Below are positions 23,528 through 32,844 of a stretch of DNA of 56,887 nucleotides, one piece after another. Source of the DNA: Pseudonocardia kujensis (GTDB taxonomy: Bacteria; Actinomycetota; Actinomycetes; Mycobacteriales; Pseudonocardiaceae); the NCBI RefSeq assembly GCF_021283305.1, contig NZ_JAJSOK010000049.1:1-56887 (forward strand). Direction: 5' to 3'. The position numbers and the translations under genes are program-made. The stretch's first letter is position 1. Each line of letters begins with the position of its first letter. The notes beneath the pieces were generated by a model. That model was given only the letters and a program-made list of their open reading frames with translations, was not told where the DNA came from and searched no databases.

Positions 23528-25243
23528 GTGACCGAGTTCGACCTGGTGGTCCGGGGTGGATCCGTGCTCGACGGGAACGGGGGCGCGGCCCGCACGGCGG
23601 ACGTCGGGATCGTCGGCGACCGGATCGCGGAGGTGGGCCGGGTCGACGGCACGGGCCGCCGCGAGATCGACGCGGACGGCGCGGTCGTCGCCCCCGGGTT
23701 CGTCGACGTCCACACCCACTACGACGGGCAGGCGACCTGGGAGTCCCGGCTGCAGCCGTCGTCGTGGCACGGGGTCACCACGGTGGTCGCCGGCAACTGC
23801 GGGGTCGGCTTCGCCCCCGCCCGCCCGGAGCACCGCGACCGGCTGATCGACCTGATGGAGGGCGTCGAGGACATCCCGGGCATCGCCCTGCACGAGGGCC
23901 TGCCCTGGACCTGGCTGACCTTCCCCGAGTACCTCGACGTGCTGGCGGCCCGCCCCTACGACGTCGACCTCGCCACCCAGGTCCCGCACGCGGCCCTGCG
24001 GGTGCACGCGATGGGCGAGCGGGCCGCCGCGCACGAGGAGGCCACCGCGGACGAGGTCGCGCTGATGGCCAAGCTCGCGGCCGAGGCCGTCCGGGCCGGG
24101 GCACTGGGCTTCTCCACCTCGCGGACCCTCAACCACAAGAGCATCGACGGCGAGCTCACCCCCTCCTACGGGCTGGGCGCCGCCGAGCTCGTCGCGATCG
24201 CGAAGGCCGTCGGCGAGACCGGCACCGGGGTGTTGCAGCTGGTCAGCGACTTCCCCGACGCCGAGGAGGAGTTCGCCCTGATCCGCGAGATGGTCGCGGC
24301 GTCCGGGCGGCCGCTGTCGTTCTCGCTGGTCCAGTTCCCGCAGGAGCCGGACAAGCACCGCGCCGTCCTGGCCATGGTCGACCGGGCCTGGGCGGACGGG
24401 CTGGAGATCCGCGCACAGGTCGCGGCCCGGCCCGTCGGGCTGATCCTGGGCCTGGAGAACACGCTGAACCCGTTCATGACGAACCCGGTGTGGCGTCGGC
24501 TGGTCGACCTGACCCCCGGCGAGCAGGCGGCCCGGATGCGTGAGCCCGGGCTCCGCGCGGAGATCCTCGCCGCGCAGACCCGGGAGAAGGAGCGCGGGCG
24601 GCTCGGCGGCAACCTGATCCACAAGTACGAGCTGATGTACGAGCTCACCGACCCGCCGAACTACGAGCCGCCGGCGTCGGCGTCGATCGCCGACCGGGCC
24701 GCGGCCGAGGGCCGGGACCCGGTGGAGCTGGCCTACGACGTCGTGGCCGGCGGCGGGATGCTCTACCTGGTCAGCGCGAACTACGTCGAGGGCAACCTCG
24801 ACGCCGTCGGCGAGATGCTGCGCCACCCGCACGCGCTGCCCGGGCTGTCCGACGGCGGCGCGCACGTCGGCACGATCTGCGACGGCAGCTTCCCGACGAC
24901 ACTGGTCCAGCACTGGACCCGGGACCGGGCGGGGGAGAAGCTCGACCTCGCCTACGTCGTGCAGCGGCAGGCCCGGGACACCGCCCGGGCGGTCGGGCTG
25001 TGCGACCGCGGCGTGCTCGAGCCGGGGTACCGCGCCGACCTGAACGTGATCGACGTCGCCGGGATGCGCCTGCACCGGCCCGAGATGCGCCACGACCTGC
25101 CCGCGGGCGGGAGCCGGCTGCTGCAGCGGGTGGACGGGTACCGGCACACCGTCGTCGCGGGCCAGGAGACCTACACCGACGGCGTCGAGACCGACGCCCT
25201 GCCGGGCCGCCTGGTCCGGGGCGCACGGCCCGCGCCCCGGTAG
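23528..25243 (+). CDS. N-acyl-D-amino-acid deacylase-like amidohydrolase
   Basis: Amidohydrolase-superfamily metalloenzyme of 571 aa, D-aminoacylase type. The beta-sandwich N-terminus (DLVVRGGSVLDGNGG) leads to the metal motif PGFVDVHTHYDGQ near residue 65, NCGVGFAP near 92, and the later SDGGAHVGTICD. GTG 23528 has GAAGAGGG 7 nt upstream; an upstream in-frame GTG at 23420 lies inside the IS end and is rejected. Likely hydrolyses an N-acyl D-amino acid or related cyclic amide; the true substrate is unknown. Confidence 0.9.
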   Translation: MTEFDLVVRGGSVLDGNGGAARTADVGIVGDRIAEVGRVDGTGRREIDADGAVVAPGFVDVHTHYDGQATWESRLQPSSWHGVTTVVAGNCGVGFAPARPEHRDRLIDLMEGVEDIPGIALHEGLPWTWLTFPEYLDVLAARPYDVDLATQVPHAALRVHAMGERAAAHEEATADEVALMAKLAAEAVRAGALGFSTSRTLNHKSIDGELTPSYGLGAAELVAIAKAVGETGTGVLQLVSDFPDAEEEFALIREMVAASGRPLSFSLVQFPQEPDKHRAVLAMVDRAWADGLEIRAQVAARPVGLILGLENTLNPFMTNPVWRRLVDLTPGEQAARMREPGLRAEILAAQTREKERGRLGGNLIHKYELMYELTDPPNYEPPASASIADRAAAEGRDPVELAYDVVAGGGMLYLVSANYVEGNLDAVGEMLRHPHALPGLSDGGAHVGTICDGSFPTTLVQHWTRDRAGEKLDLAYVVQRQARDTARAVGLCDRGVLEPGYRADLNVIDVAGMRLHRPEMRHDLPAGGSRLLQRVDGYRHTVVAGQETYTDGVETDALPGRLVRGARPAPR

Positions 25244-25296
25244 CCCCCGGCCGCCCGCGCCCCGGGCACCCGCTCGGCACCGGGTGGGGCTGGCCC

Positions 25297-25302
25297 TACT
25301 GT
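25297..25302 (+). promoter_or_regulatory. possible -10 box of the two-component operon
   Basis: TACTGT, about 55 nt before the preferred ATG of the histidine kinase and 10 nt before an in-frame GTG at 25313. Confidence 0.35.
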
Positions 25303-25357
25303 GCACCCGGGAGTGTGCCGGGTGGGGGGCGCTGTGCGGGTGGGCTTGGGTGGGGGC

Positions 25358-26656
25358 ATGAGCGAGGAGGGGGTCCCGGCCGCCGTCGTCACGCCCGGGC
25401 CCGACGTCGGGTCGGTGAGGCGCGGCCTGCGCTACCTGGTGACGGGGCTGCCGCTCGGGGTGGTGGCCTTCGTGGTCGCCGTCGCCGGGTTCGCGGCCGG
25501 GATCAGCACGGTCGTCGTGTGGGTGGGGCTGCCGATCATGGCGGGCACGTTCGCGCTGTCCCGGCGGCTGGCCGACGTCGAGCGGCGGGCCACGGAGGCC
25601 GCGAGCGGCCGGCCGCTGCCGCCGCACCACTACCGCGCGCGTCGCGGCCGCGGCGTGATCGGGATGCTGGGCCGGTTCGCCGACCCGCAGTGCTGGCGTG
25701 ACCTGCTGCACGCCGTCGTCGCGTTCCCCGTGCGGCTGGCCTGCTTCGTGATCGGGGTCGTCTGGGTCGTCACCGGCATCGGGGCCTCCCTCTACGTGCT
25801 GTGGGAGTGGTCCCTGCCGCGCGGCGACCGCACCGGGCTGGTCGACGTGATCACCGGCGTCGCGTCCCGGGCGCTCGACGTCGCCATCACCACCCTGATC
25901 GGCCTGGTCCTGCTGATCACGACGCCGTGGGTGGTGCGGGCGCTGGTGGCCGTGCGCGCGGGCCTGGCCCGGGCCCTGCTCACCAACCGGACCGCCGCGC
26001 TGCGCGCCCGCGCCGAGCAGCTCGCCGCGGGCCGCAGGGCCGCGGTGGCGGCCGAGGCCGCGACCCTGCGGCGGCTCGAGCGGGACATCCACGACGGCCC
26101 GCAGCAGCGGCTCGTCCGGCTCACCATGGACCTCGAGGCGGCCGGCCGTCGGCTCGACGACGACCCCGAGCGGGCCCGGCCGCTGATCGCCGAGGCCCTC
26201 ACCCAGACCCGGGAGGCGTTGGCCGAGCTGCGGGCCCTCTCCCGCGGCATCGCGCCGCCGATCCTGGCCGACCGCGGGCTCGCCGCCGCCCTGGCCGCCG
26301 TGGCGGCACGGTCGACGGTGCCGGTCGCCGTCGAGGTCGCGTCGCCCGCGGGCGAGCGGCCGGCGGCGGCGGTGGAGAACACGGCCTACTTCGTGGTCAC
26401 CGAGGCGCTCGCGAACGTCGCGAAGCACTCCGGGGCGACGCACGCGACCGTCGACGTCCGGCCGCACCGCGCCGACCTCGTCGTCCGGGTGACCGACGAC
26501 GGCGTCGGCGGCGCCCACCCGGCGAAGGGTCACGGACTGTCGGGGCTGTCGGAGAGACTGTCGGCCGTGGAGGGGCGCCTGGAGGTCGAGAGCCCCCGGG
26601 GTGGGCCGACGGTGATCACCGCGTGGATCCCGCTGGCCGGGTTGGAGGAAGTGTGA
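25358..26656 (+). CDS. sensor histidine kinase (NarL/HisKA_3 type)
   Basis: Membrane histidine kinase, 432 aa from ATG 25358. Four hydrophobic segments lie in the first 200 residues, a PspC/putative sensor-type membrane domain. The HisKA_3 dimerisation box contains the phospho-acceptor His in LERDIHDGPQQRL. The HATPase_c boxes are VTEALANVAKHS (N), DDGVGG (G1) and GHGLSGLSERL (G2). It is translationally coupled to the response regulator by a GTGA overlap. Upstream in-frame GTGs at 25301 and 25313 are alternatives. The signal is unknown. Confidence 0.9.
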   Translation: MSEEGVPAAVVTPGPDVGSVRRGLRYLVTGLPLGVVAFVVAVAGFAAGISTVVVWVGLPIMAGTFALSRRLADVERRATEAASGRPLPPHHYRARRGRGVIGMLGRFADPQCWRDLLHAVVAFPVRLACFVIGVVWVVTGIGASLYVLWEWSLPRGDRTGLVDVITGVASRALDVAITTLIGLVLLITTPWVVRALVAVRAGLARALLTNRTAALRARAEQLAAGRRAAVAAEAATLRRLERDIHDGPQQRLVRLTMDLEAAGRRLDDDPERARPLIAEALTQTREALAELRALSRGIAPPILADRGLAAALAAVAARSTVPVAVEVASPAGERPAAAVENTAYFVVTEALANVAKHSGATHATVDVRPHRADLVVRVTDDGVGGAHPAKGHGLSGLSERLSAVEGRLEVESPRGGPTVITAWIPLAGLEEV

Positions 26657-27291
26657 GGGTGGTGGTGGCCGAGGACTCGCTGCTGCTGCGCGAGGGCCTC
26701 GTGCGGCTGCTCGACGAGGCGGGCGCCGAGGTGGTGGCGGCGGTCGGCGACGGGCGTGCACTGGTCACGGCGGTGCAGGAACACCGGCCGGCGGTCGCCG
26801 TCGTGGACGTGCGGATGCCGCCGAGCTTCACCGACGAGGGGCTCCGCGCGGCGCTGGAGATCCGCCGCGAGTGGCCGGGCACCGCGATCCTGGTGCTGTC
26901 GCAGTACGTCGAGGAGTCCTACGCGGCGGACCTGCTGGCCGCGGGCGGGGGAGTGGGCTACCTGCTGAAGGACCGGGTCTCCCGGCTCGCGGAGCTGTCC
27001 GACGCGCTGGAGCGGGTCGTGGCGGGCGGCACCGTGCTCGATCCCGAGGTCGTGTCCGCCCTGCTGACCCACCGGCGCCGCGACCCGGTGGATTCGCTCA
27101 CGCCCCGTGAGCGCGAGGTCCTCGGGCTGATGGCCGAGGGGCGCACCAACACGGCGATCGGCCGGGACCTCGTGATCACCCAGGGCGCCGTGGAGAAGCA
27201 CATCTCGTCCATCTTCACCAAGCTGGGGCTCGCACCGTCGGGTGACGACCACCGGCGGGTGATGGCGGTTCTCGCCTGGCTGCGAGCCTGA
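26653..27291 (+). CDS. LuxR-family response regulator
   Basis: NarL-type response regulator of 212 aa. The receiver domain has Asp7/Asp8 acidic pocket residues, the phospho-acceptor Asp52 (VVDVRMPP) and Lys in GYLLKDRV. The C-terminal LuxR helix-turn-helix is LTPREREVLGLMAEGRTN followed by VEKHISSIFTKL. The GTG start overlaps the kinase TGA (GTGA), with GGAGGAA as ribosome site. It pairs with the upstream kinase; its regulon is unknown. Confidence 0.94.
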   Translation: MRVVVAEDSLLLREGLVRLLDEAGAEVVAAVGDGRALVTAVQEHRPAVAVVDVRMPPSFTDEGLRAALEIRREWPGTAILVLSQYVEESYAADLLAAGGGVGYLLKDRVSRLAELSDALERVVAGGTVLDPEVVSALLTHRRRDPVDSLTPREREVLGLMAEGRTNTAIGRDLVITQGAVEKHISSIFTKLGLAPSGDDHRRVMAVLAWLRA

Positions 27292-27398
27292 GCTACCCCT
27301 GAGCGCCGGATCCCGCCCGTCCGTGTGATGGCGGATGCGGCGCGTGTCCGCCAAGCTCTCGCCGGTTCAGTCGGGGCGACCGGTCGGGGGAAGAGTCG

Positions 27399-29375
27399 AT
27401 GGCGCTGCGCGAGCGTGTACCGGCAACGGGGACACGGTCCGTCACGAAGCGGGCGGGCCGGCATCGGGCCGGGTCGCACCGGCCCGCGGTCGTGGTGCCG
27501 GAGCAGCGCGGGACCTCCCACCGGTGGGCCACGGCCGAGGACGAGGGCCGGGAGCGTCGCCGCCCCGTGCGGCGGGTCGCGCCGCCCGGTCACGATCGCG
27601 CGGTCGACGGGCCCGACGCCGGCGCCGAGAGCCGCTCGGTGCGGGCGGAGGCGGCGCGCAGGGCGGCCGCCGGCCTCGCCGGGGCGCGGCTGGCCACGGC
27701 GCTGGTGGGCCGGGTCGTCGCCGACTGCCGCCGGGAGGCCGCCACCCGGATCGCCGACCGGATGGCCACCGCGCGGACCCCGCTGCCCCCGCCCGGTGTC
27801 GTCGACCGCGAGCCGGATCCGGGCGCCACCCGGACCCTGCCGGTCCGGTACCGGGGCGTGCCGGCGCCGCGCCGGCCGCGGTTCGCCGCCGGGGTGTGGG
27901 TGTTGCTCGGGTTGCTGCTGGTCGTCGCGGTGGCGGTGCCGTCGGCCGTGCGGCACGCCGGGAACACGTCGTTGGCCGGTACCGCGGCCGAGCGCTTCCC
28001 CGGGGTGTTCCCGGAGAACACCGAGCCGGGAGCGGGAGGGGGCGGCCCCGTCGCCCCGGCACCCGCGGAGTTCACGACCGCGCTGCCCGACGGGCGCGCG
28101 CAGGTCGCCGTCGACTCCGCCCTCTCGCAGGTGGGCGTGCCCTACCAGTGGGGCGGCAACGGGCCGGCCGCGGGCGACCAGGGCTTCGACTGCTCGGGGC
28201 TGACCGTGTTCGCCTACGGCGCCGCCGGGATCACCCTGCCGCGCACCGCGCACCGCCAGTACGTCGCGGGGCCGCACGTCCCCGCCGACGCCCCGCTGCA
28301 GCCCGGCGACCTGGTCTTCTACGGCACCCCGTCCGCGGTGCACCACGTCGGCGTCTACCTCGGCGACGGCCGCATGGTGAACGCCCCGACCTACGGCGAG
28401 CCCGTCCGGACCTCGTACTACCGCTGGCGCGGCGACGACTACCTCGGTGCCACCCGGCCCGCCGCGCCCGGCCCGCGCACCAGCGGGATGCTGCAGGTTC
28501 TGCCCGAGCCCCGCGTCACCTCGCCGAACGACTGGCCGCGGACCTTCGACGCTCCGGCCGCGCCGGCCCCGGCCGCCGCGATCGCCCCGAGCGAGAGCCT
28601 GCCGCCGGAGTCCGTCACCGCGGCCGCCGCACTGGCCGCCTCGGCCGGCCCGCTCAGCGTGGTGGACGGGGCCGTGCCGCGCGGAACCGCGTCGGCAACC
28701 GGCGGTGCGGTGGTCGGCGAGCCCGCGGCGGCGCCTGCCACCGGCCCGGCGCCGGCGGGGCAGGCGTGGCGCCCCGCCGCCGCGACGTGGCGGCTGCCCG
28801 CGGCCGGCGCCGGCCCGGGGGGTGCGGCCGCACCGACCGGTACGGCTCCGGCGGCCGGTTCCGCGGACCCGGCCGGTACGGAACCGGCAGCCGGTGCGGC
28901 TGCTCCGGCGGCTGATCCCGCGGGTTCGGCAGCGGTCGCCCCGGCGGTCCGTGCCGCACCGGCCCCGGCTGCTCCTGCTGCCGGGCCCGGACCGGCGCTG
29001 GCGGCCGGTCCCGGCGCCGCCCCGGCCCCCGCCCCGACCGTCGGCACCCTGACCCTGCCCGGCGGGGAGCTCCCGCTGGTGGCGGCCCGGCTCGACCGGG
29101 CCGGCGTGCCCGTGGTGCCGGACCCGGGGACCGCCGCGCTGCTCGACGAGGGCGACGCCCAGCTCGTGGTGCTGCACTCGGCCGGCGAGCTCCCGCTCGA
29201 CCAGCAGCTCACGGTCGCCGTCGACGGTGCCGAGCCCCGGTCGCGCACGGTGGTGGAGGCGGCGTCGATGTCGGTCGCGGAGCTGGCGGAGCACATCCGT
29301 GCGCTCCCGGCGGGCGAGTTCCAGGTCGCCGCCCCCGCCGCCGACTGCACCTGGACGGTCGCGGAGCTGGAGTGA
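27399..29375 (+). CDS. NlpC/P60 family cell-wall hydrolase, large
   Basis: Protein of 658 aa. The first 160 residues are basic and apparently cytosolic, then one transmembrane helix (about 167-188) presents the rest outside. The NlpC/P60 domain spans about 230-350, with catalytic Cys265 in GFDCSGLTVFAYG, His in AVHHVGVYLG and a third polar residue downstream; it should cleave peptidoglycan stem peptides. A long Ala/Pro/Gly-rich low-complexity region (about 370-545) follows. The protein ends in a distinct domain of about 110 residues. ATG preceded by GGGGGAAGAG. The architecture is unusual: a type II anchor instead of a signal peptide. Confidence 0.85.
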   Translation: MALRERVPATGTRSVTKRAGRHRAGSHRPAVVVPEQRGTSHRWATAEDEGRERRRPVRRVAPPGHDRAVDGPDAGAESRSVRAEAARRAAAGLAGARLATALVGRVVADCRREAATRIADRMATARTPLPPPGVVDREPDPGATRTLPVRYRGVPAPRRPRFAAGVWVLLGLLLVVAVAVPSAVRHAGNTSLAGTAAERFPGVFPENTEPGAGGGGPVAPAPAEFTTALPDGRAQVAVDSALSQVGVPYQWGGNGPAAGDQGFDCSGLTVFAYGAAGITLPRTAHRQYVAGPHVPADAPLQPGDLVFYGTPSAVHHVGVYLGDGRMVNAPTYGEPVRTSYYRWRGDDYLGATRPAAPGPRTSGMLQVLPEPRVTSPNDWPRTFDAPAAPAPAAAIAPSESLPPESVTAAAALAASAGPLSVVDGAVPRGTASATGGAVVGEPAAAPATGPAPAGQAWRPAAATWRLPAAGAGPGGAAAPTGTAPAAGSADPAGTEPAAGAAAPAADPAGSAAVAPAVRAAPAPAAPAAGPGPALAAGPGAAPAPAPTVGTLTLPGGELPLVAARLDRAGVPVVPDPGTAALLDEGDAQLVVLHSAGELPLDQQLTVAVDGAEPRSRTVVEAASMSVAELAEHIRALPAGEFQVAAPAADCTWTVAELE

Positions 29376-29388
29376 GACCCGGCCGGGC

Positions 29389-31176
29389 TCAGCGCCCGTC
29401 GACCGCCCGCAGGTCGAGCACGAGCTCGGCCGGGCCAGTGCCGTCGCCGCCCTCCACCACCCGCACCGGGACGCCCCAGTCCTGCTGGTACCGGTGACAG
29501 GCGGCGAAGACGGCGTCGCCCTCGTCGCACGCCGCGGCGGTGACGCTCACCGACAGCACGCCCTCGCCGGGCGCCAGCCGCAGCGCGCGGGCCAGCCCGG
29601 GCGCGGTCCCGCCGCCCTCCACCAGCAGGGACGACGGCGACGCCGCGACGGTCAGCATCGTCGGGTCGCCGAAGCGGGTGTCGAGGTGCTGCCCGGTCGG
29701 CGGGGTGAAGTCGACCGTGAGCGCCACGGGCCCGGCCGCGAGGGCGGTCCGCGGCCGGCGGACGGTGTGGGCGCCGGCGTCGACCAGCGCGCCGGCCGGG
29801 ATCGGCAGCCGCACCAGCCGGTGCGCCGCCGACTCGACGACGACCAGCGTGTCGCCGTCGACGAGGACGTCGCTGGGCTCGGCGAGGCCCTGGGCCAGCG
29901 TGGTCACCTGCCCGGCGGCGATCCGCCGGACCGCGCCGTTGTAGGTGTCCGCCACCGCGACCGACCCGTCGGGCAGCACCCCCACGCCGAGGGGGTGCTG
30001 CAGCAGCGCCTCGGCGGCGGGACCGTCGCGGAACCCGAAGTCGAACAGCCCGAGCCCGACCGCGGTACTGACCTGCGGGGTCGCGTCGAGGTCCAGGGCG
30101 CGCACGGCGGAGGTCTCGGCGTCGACGATCCACAGCACGTCGCCCGCCACGGCCAGGCCGGACGGCTGCGCGAAGAACGCGTCGGTCACCGGCCCGTCCC
30201 GCAGCCCCTCCGTCGTCGTGCCCGCGAGCACGGCGAGCTCCCCGGAGACCGGCGCGAAGGTCCACAGCTGGTGCCATCCGGCCATCGCGATCACGATCCG
30301 CTCCCGCCACCACGCCACGTCCCAGGGCGTCGACAGCTCGGCGGCCGTGCCGCCCGGCTCCACCCGCTCCCGCAGCGGTGATCCGGTGCCCGCCACCGTC
30401 GAGACGTGGCCGTCGGCGAGCCGCAGCCCGCGCAGGGCGTGGTTCACCGAGTCGGCGACGACGACGTCGTACCCCACCTGCGCGGCGACCTCGGCCGGCA
30501 GCACGGCCAGGCCCTGCGGCTCGGAGAACTCCGCCGCGGACCCGTCGCGCAACCCGCGCACACCCGTGCCGAACCGCCTGACCTCGACGAACTCCGCGTC
30601 GACCTGCACCACCTGGTGGTGTGCGGTGTCGGAGACGAGGAACCCGTCCGGCACGGCCACGACCTTCCCCGGGAACCGCAGCGCCGTCGCCGGCGGCGGG
30701 GGAGCGACGTACGGCCGGTCGCCCCGCCGCAGGGTCCCCTTCGCCGTGTGCTCCTCGACGAGCTCGCGGATCAGCACGGCCAGCCCGTGCGCGTGTCCCT
30801 CGCCGGCCATCTGCGCGACGACGTACCCCTCCGGGTCCACCACCGCGAGCGTCGGCCAGGCGCGGGCGGCGTAGGCGTCCCACATGGCGAGGTCGGGGTC
30901 GTCGAGCACCGGGTGGTGCACGCCGTACCGCTCGACGGCCCCGTCCACCGCCGCCGGCTGCCTCTCGTGCGCGAACTTCGGCGAGTGCACCCCGACGACC
31001 ACGAGGACGTCGGTGAACTCCTCCTCCAGCGGCCGCAGCTCGTCGAGCACGTGCAGGCAGTTGACGCAGCAGAAGGTCCAGAAGTCGAGCAGCACGATCT
31101 TGCCGCGCAGGTCCGGGGCCCGCCCGCCGGTGTTCAACCATCGTCGTCCGCGCAGCTCCGGCGCCCGCACCCGCAT
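29389..31176 (-). CDS. NHLRC2-like thioredoxin-domain / NHL-repeat protein
   Basis: Protein of 595 aa with an N-terminal thioredoxin-like fold (FWTFCCVNCLHVLDEL, a CCxNC active-site variant, near residue 35) followed by an NHL beta-propeller built of repeats such as PQGLAVLP...VVADSVNHALRGL, PSGLAVAGDVLWIVDAETSAVRAL and PLGVGVLPDGSVAVADTYNGAVR. A C-terminal beta-domain of about 110 residues follows. This is the bacterial counterpart of NHLRC2; the function is unknown, possibly redox-linked scaffolding. No signal peptide. Divergent from the Fpg/Nei gene. Confidence 0.88.
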   Translation of the reverse strand: MRVRAPELRGRRWLNTGGRAPDLRGKIVLLDFWTFCCVNCLHVLDELRPLEEEFTDVLVVVGVHSPKFAHERQPAAVDGAVERYGVHHPVLDDPDLAMWDAYAARAWPTLAVVDPEGYVVAQMAGEGHAHGLAVLIRELVEEHTAKGTLRRGDRPYVAPPPPATALRFPGKVVAVPDGFLVSDTAHHQVVQVDAEFVEVRRFGTGVRGLRDGSAAEFSEPQGLAVLPAEVAAQVGYDVVVADSVNHALRGLRLADGHVSTVAGTGSPLRERVEPGGTAAELSTPWDVAWWRERIVIAMAGWHQLWTFAPVSGELAVLAGTTTEGLRDGPVTDAFFAQPSGLAVAGDVLWIVDAETSAVRALDLDATPQVSTAVGLGLFDFGFRDGPAAEALLQHPLGVGVLPDGSVAVADTYNGAVRRIAAGQVTTLAQGLAEPSDVLVDGDTLVVVESAAHRLVRLPIPAGALVDAGAHTVRRPRTALAAGPVALTVDFTPPTGQHLDTRFGDPTMLTVAASPSSLLVEGGGTAPGLARALRLAPGEGVLSVSVTAAACDEGDAVFAACHRYQQDWGVPVRVVEGGDGTGPAELVLDLRAVDGR

Positions 31177-31228
31177 CACGGTCCGGATCAACGCGCGGGA
31201 CGGGCGCGGCTGTTCCAGACTGGTCGGC

Positions 31229-32035
31229 GTGCCGGAACTGCCCGAGGTGGAGACCGCGCGGAAGGTGCTCGAACACGCCCTGGACCGCGAGATCCGCAGC
31301 GTCGACGACAACGACGAGTGGGTGTGCCGGCCCCATCCACCGGGCGAGATCGCGAAGGCGCTGGTCGGCGGTCGGCTGACCGCGGCGCACCGGCGCGGCA
31401 AGACGATGTGGTGCGAGACGGTCAACCGGGACGGCGCGGAGGGCCCCACCCTCGGCGTGCACCTCGGCATGGGCGGCCGCGTGATCGTCACCGACGAGCA
31501 CGGCGACCGGGTCGGCGGCGGCCCCGAGCGCCCGGACCGCCGGCCGCGCAAGCCCGAGTGGGACCGGTTCACCGTGAACTTCGCCGACGGCGGCCGCCTC
31601 CGCCTGTTCGACAAGCGCCGGCTCGGGCGGATCCGCCTGGAGCCGGACCTCTCCGGCCTCGGGCCCGACGCCGAGGAGATCTCGGCCGCCGACTTCCGCA
31701 CGCGGATCGCACGCAGCCGCTCCGCGGTCAAGGCGCGGCTGCTGGACCAGTCGGTGATCGCGGGCGTCGGGAACCTGCTCGCCGACGAGACCCTGTGGCG
31801 GGCGAAGATCAACCCGGCCGCGCCCGCGGACGAGCTGGAGCGCACCGACCTCGACCGGCTGTACCGCAGCCTCGAGAAGGCGCTGAAGGCCGCGATCGCC
31901 AACGGGGGCGTGCACACCGGCGAGGTCATCGAGCACCGCCACGTCGGCGGCCACTGTCCGCGCTGCGGCGCCGAGATGCGGCACGGGACCGTCGGCGGGC
32001 GCAGCACGTGGTGGTGCACGAAGGAGCAGCAGTAG
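31229..32035 (+). CDS. Fpg/Nei family DNA glycosylase
   Basis: Formamidopyrimidine-DNA glycosylase/endonuclease VIII family, 268 aa. It begins (M)PELPEVE, giving the catalytic Pro and Glu after Met removal. The H2TH region contains LDQSVIAGVGNLLADETLW. The C-terminal zinc finger has CPRC and then C-x2-Glu in place of C-x2-Cys, so the fourth ligand is replaced. It acts on oxidised purines or pyrimidines in DNA. GTG start at 31229 is required to expose the N-terminal proline. Close to actinobacterial Fpg2/Nei-type proteins; which one cannot be decided here. Confidence 0.9.
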   Translation: MPELPEVETARKVLEHALDREIRSVDDNDEWVCRPHPPGEIAKALVGGRLTAAHRRGKTMWCETVNRDGAEGPTLGVHLGMGGRVIVTDEHGDRVGGGPERPDRRPRKPEWDRFTVNFADGGRLRLFDKRRLGRIRLEPDLSGLGPDAEEISAADFRTRIARSRSAVKARLLDQSVIAGVGNLLADETLWRAKINPAAPADELERTDLDRLYRSLEKALKAAIANGGVHTGEVIEHRHVGGHCPRCGAEMRHGTVGGRSTWWCTKEQQ

Positions 32036-32070
32036 GCCCCTGGGAAGGTGCGTCCCCGACGGTCGGGTTC

Positions 32071-32727
32071 CTAGACGGGAACGGTCGGCTCGGGGTGCCG
32101 GGCGCGCCACCAGAGCAGCACCCCGGTGCAGACCGCGAGCCAGGCGGCACCGGTGGCCCAGCCGGCCACGACGTCGCTGAACCAGTGCACGCCCAGGTAG
32201 ATGCGCGAGTAGCCGATGCCGCCGATCCACGCCGCGGCGACCAGCAGTGCGCCGAGCCGCAGCGGGCCGGTGAGGTGCGGCCAGGCCAGCACGACGAGCG
32301 CCCCGACGACGGTCATGGACATCGTCGCGTGCCCGGAGGGCAACGACTCGTTCCCGGCCTGGACCAGGTGCACCGGCACCGGCGGCCGCGGCCGGTCGAG
32401 CGTGCGCTTGATCAGCGTGAACACCAGGCTCGCACCGGCCATCGTGGCGATCAGCCATACGCCGTCGACCCGGTGCCCGCGGACGAACAGCACGACCCCC
32501 GTCACCACGGCGAGCACCGCCATCGCCGCGGTGCTGCCGAGGTTGGTGAACACGACCAGGACCGCGGTGACCCCGACCGACCGGCTGTCGATCGCCCCGG
32601 CGAGGGCCGAGCGGTCCTCGCCGGCCGGGCCGACGCCGGTGAACGCGGCCCAGATCAGCCCCGCCGCCACGGCGGCGAGGACGACGGCGCAGGTCGCGGT
32701 GAGCGCGAGGACGCGGCGGCCGGGCAC
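32071..32727 (-). CDS. PAP2 family phosphatase
   Basis: Membrane phosphatidic-acid phosphatase 2 superfamily protein of 218 aa with about six transmembrane helices. The three catalytic motifs are complete: KRTLDRPRPP (about 108-117), ESLPSGHATM (127-136) and SRIYLGVHWFSDV (about 173-185). Likely dephosphorylates a lipid phosphate or undecaprenyl pyrophosphate on the outer face. GTG start at 32727. Confidence 0.9.
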   Translation of the reverse strand: MPGRRVLALTATCAVVLAAVAAGLIWAAFTGVGPAGEDRSALAGAIDSRSVGVTAVLVVFTNLGSTAAMAVLAVVTGVVLFVRGHRVDGVWLIATMAGASLVFTLIKRTLDRPRPPVPVHLVQAGNESLPSGHATMSMTVVGALVVLAWPHLTGPLRLGALLVAAAWIGGIGYSRIYLGVHWFSDVVAGWATGAAWLAVCTGVLLWWRARHPEPTVPV

Positions 32728-32844
32728 CTCACCACTCTGCCCACACCGGACCGCCCGTGCCCGTCGAGCGGCCGGATCCTCAGCCGCCGCTCAGCCGGGG
32801 CGGCGCAGCGCAGGTGCCCTCCCGCGGCTGTCGGCGCTCGGGCG

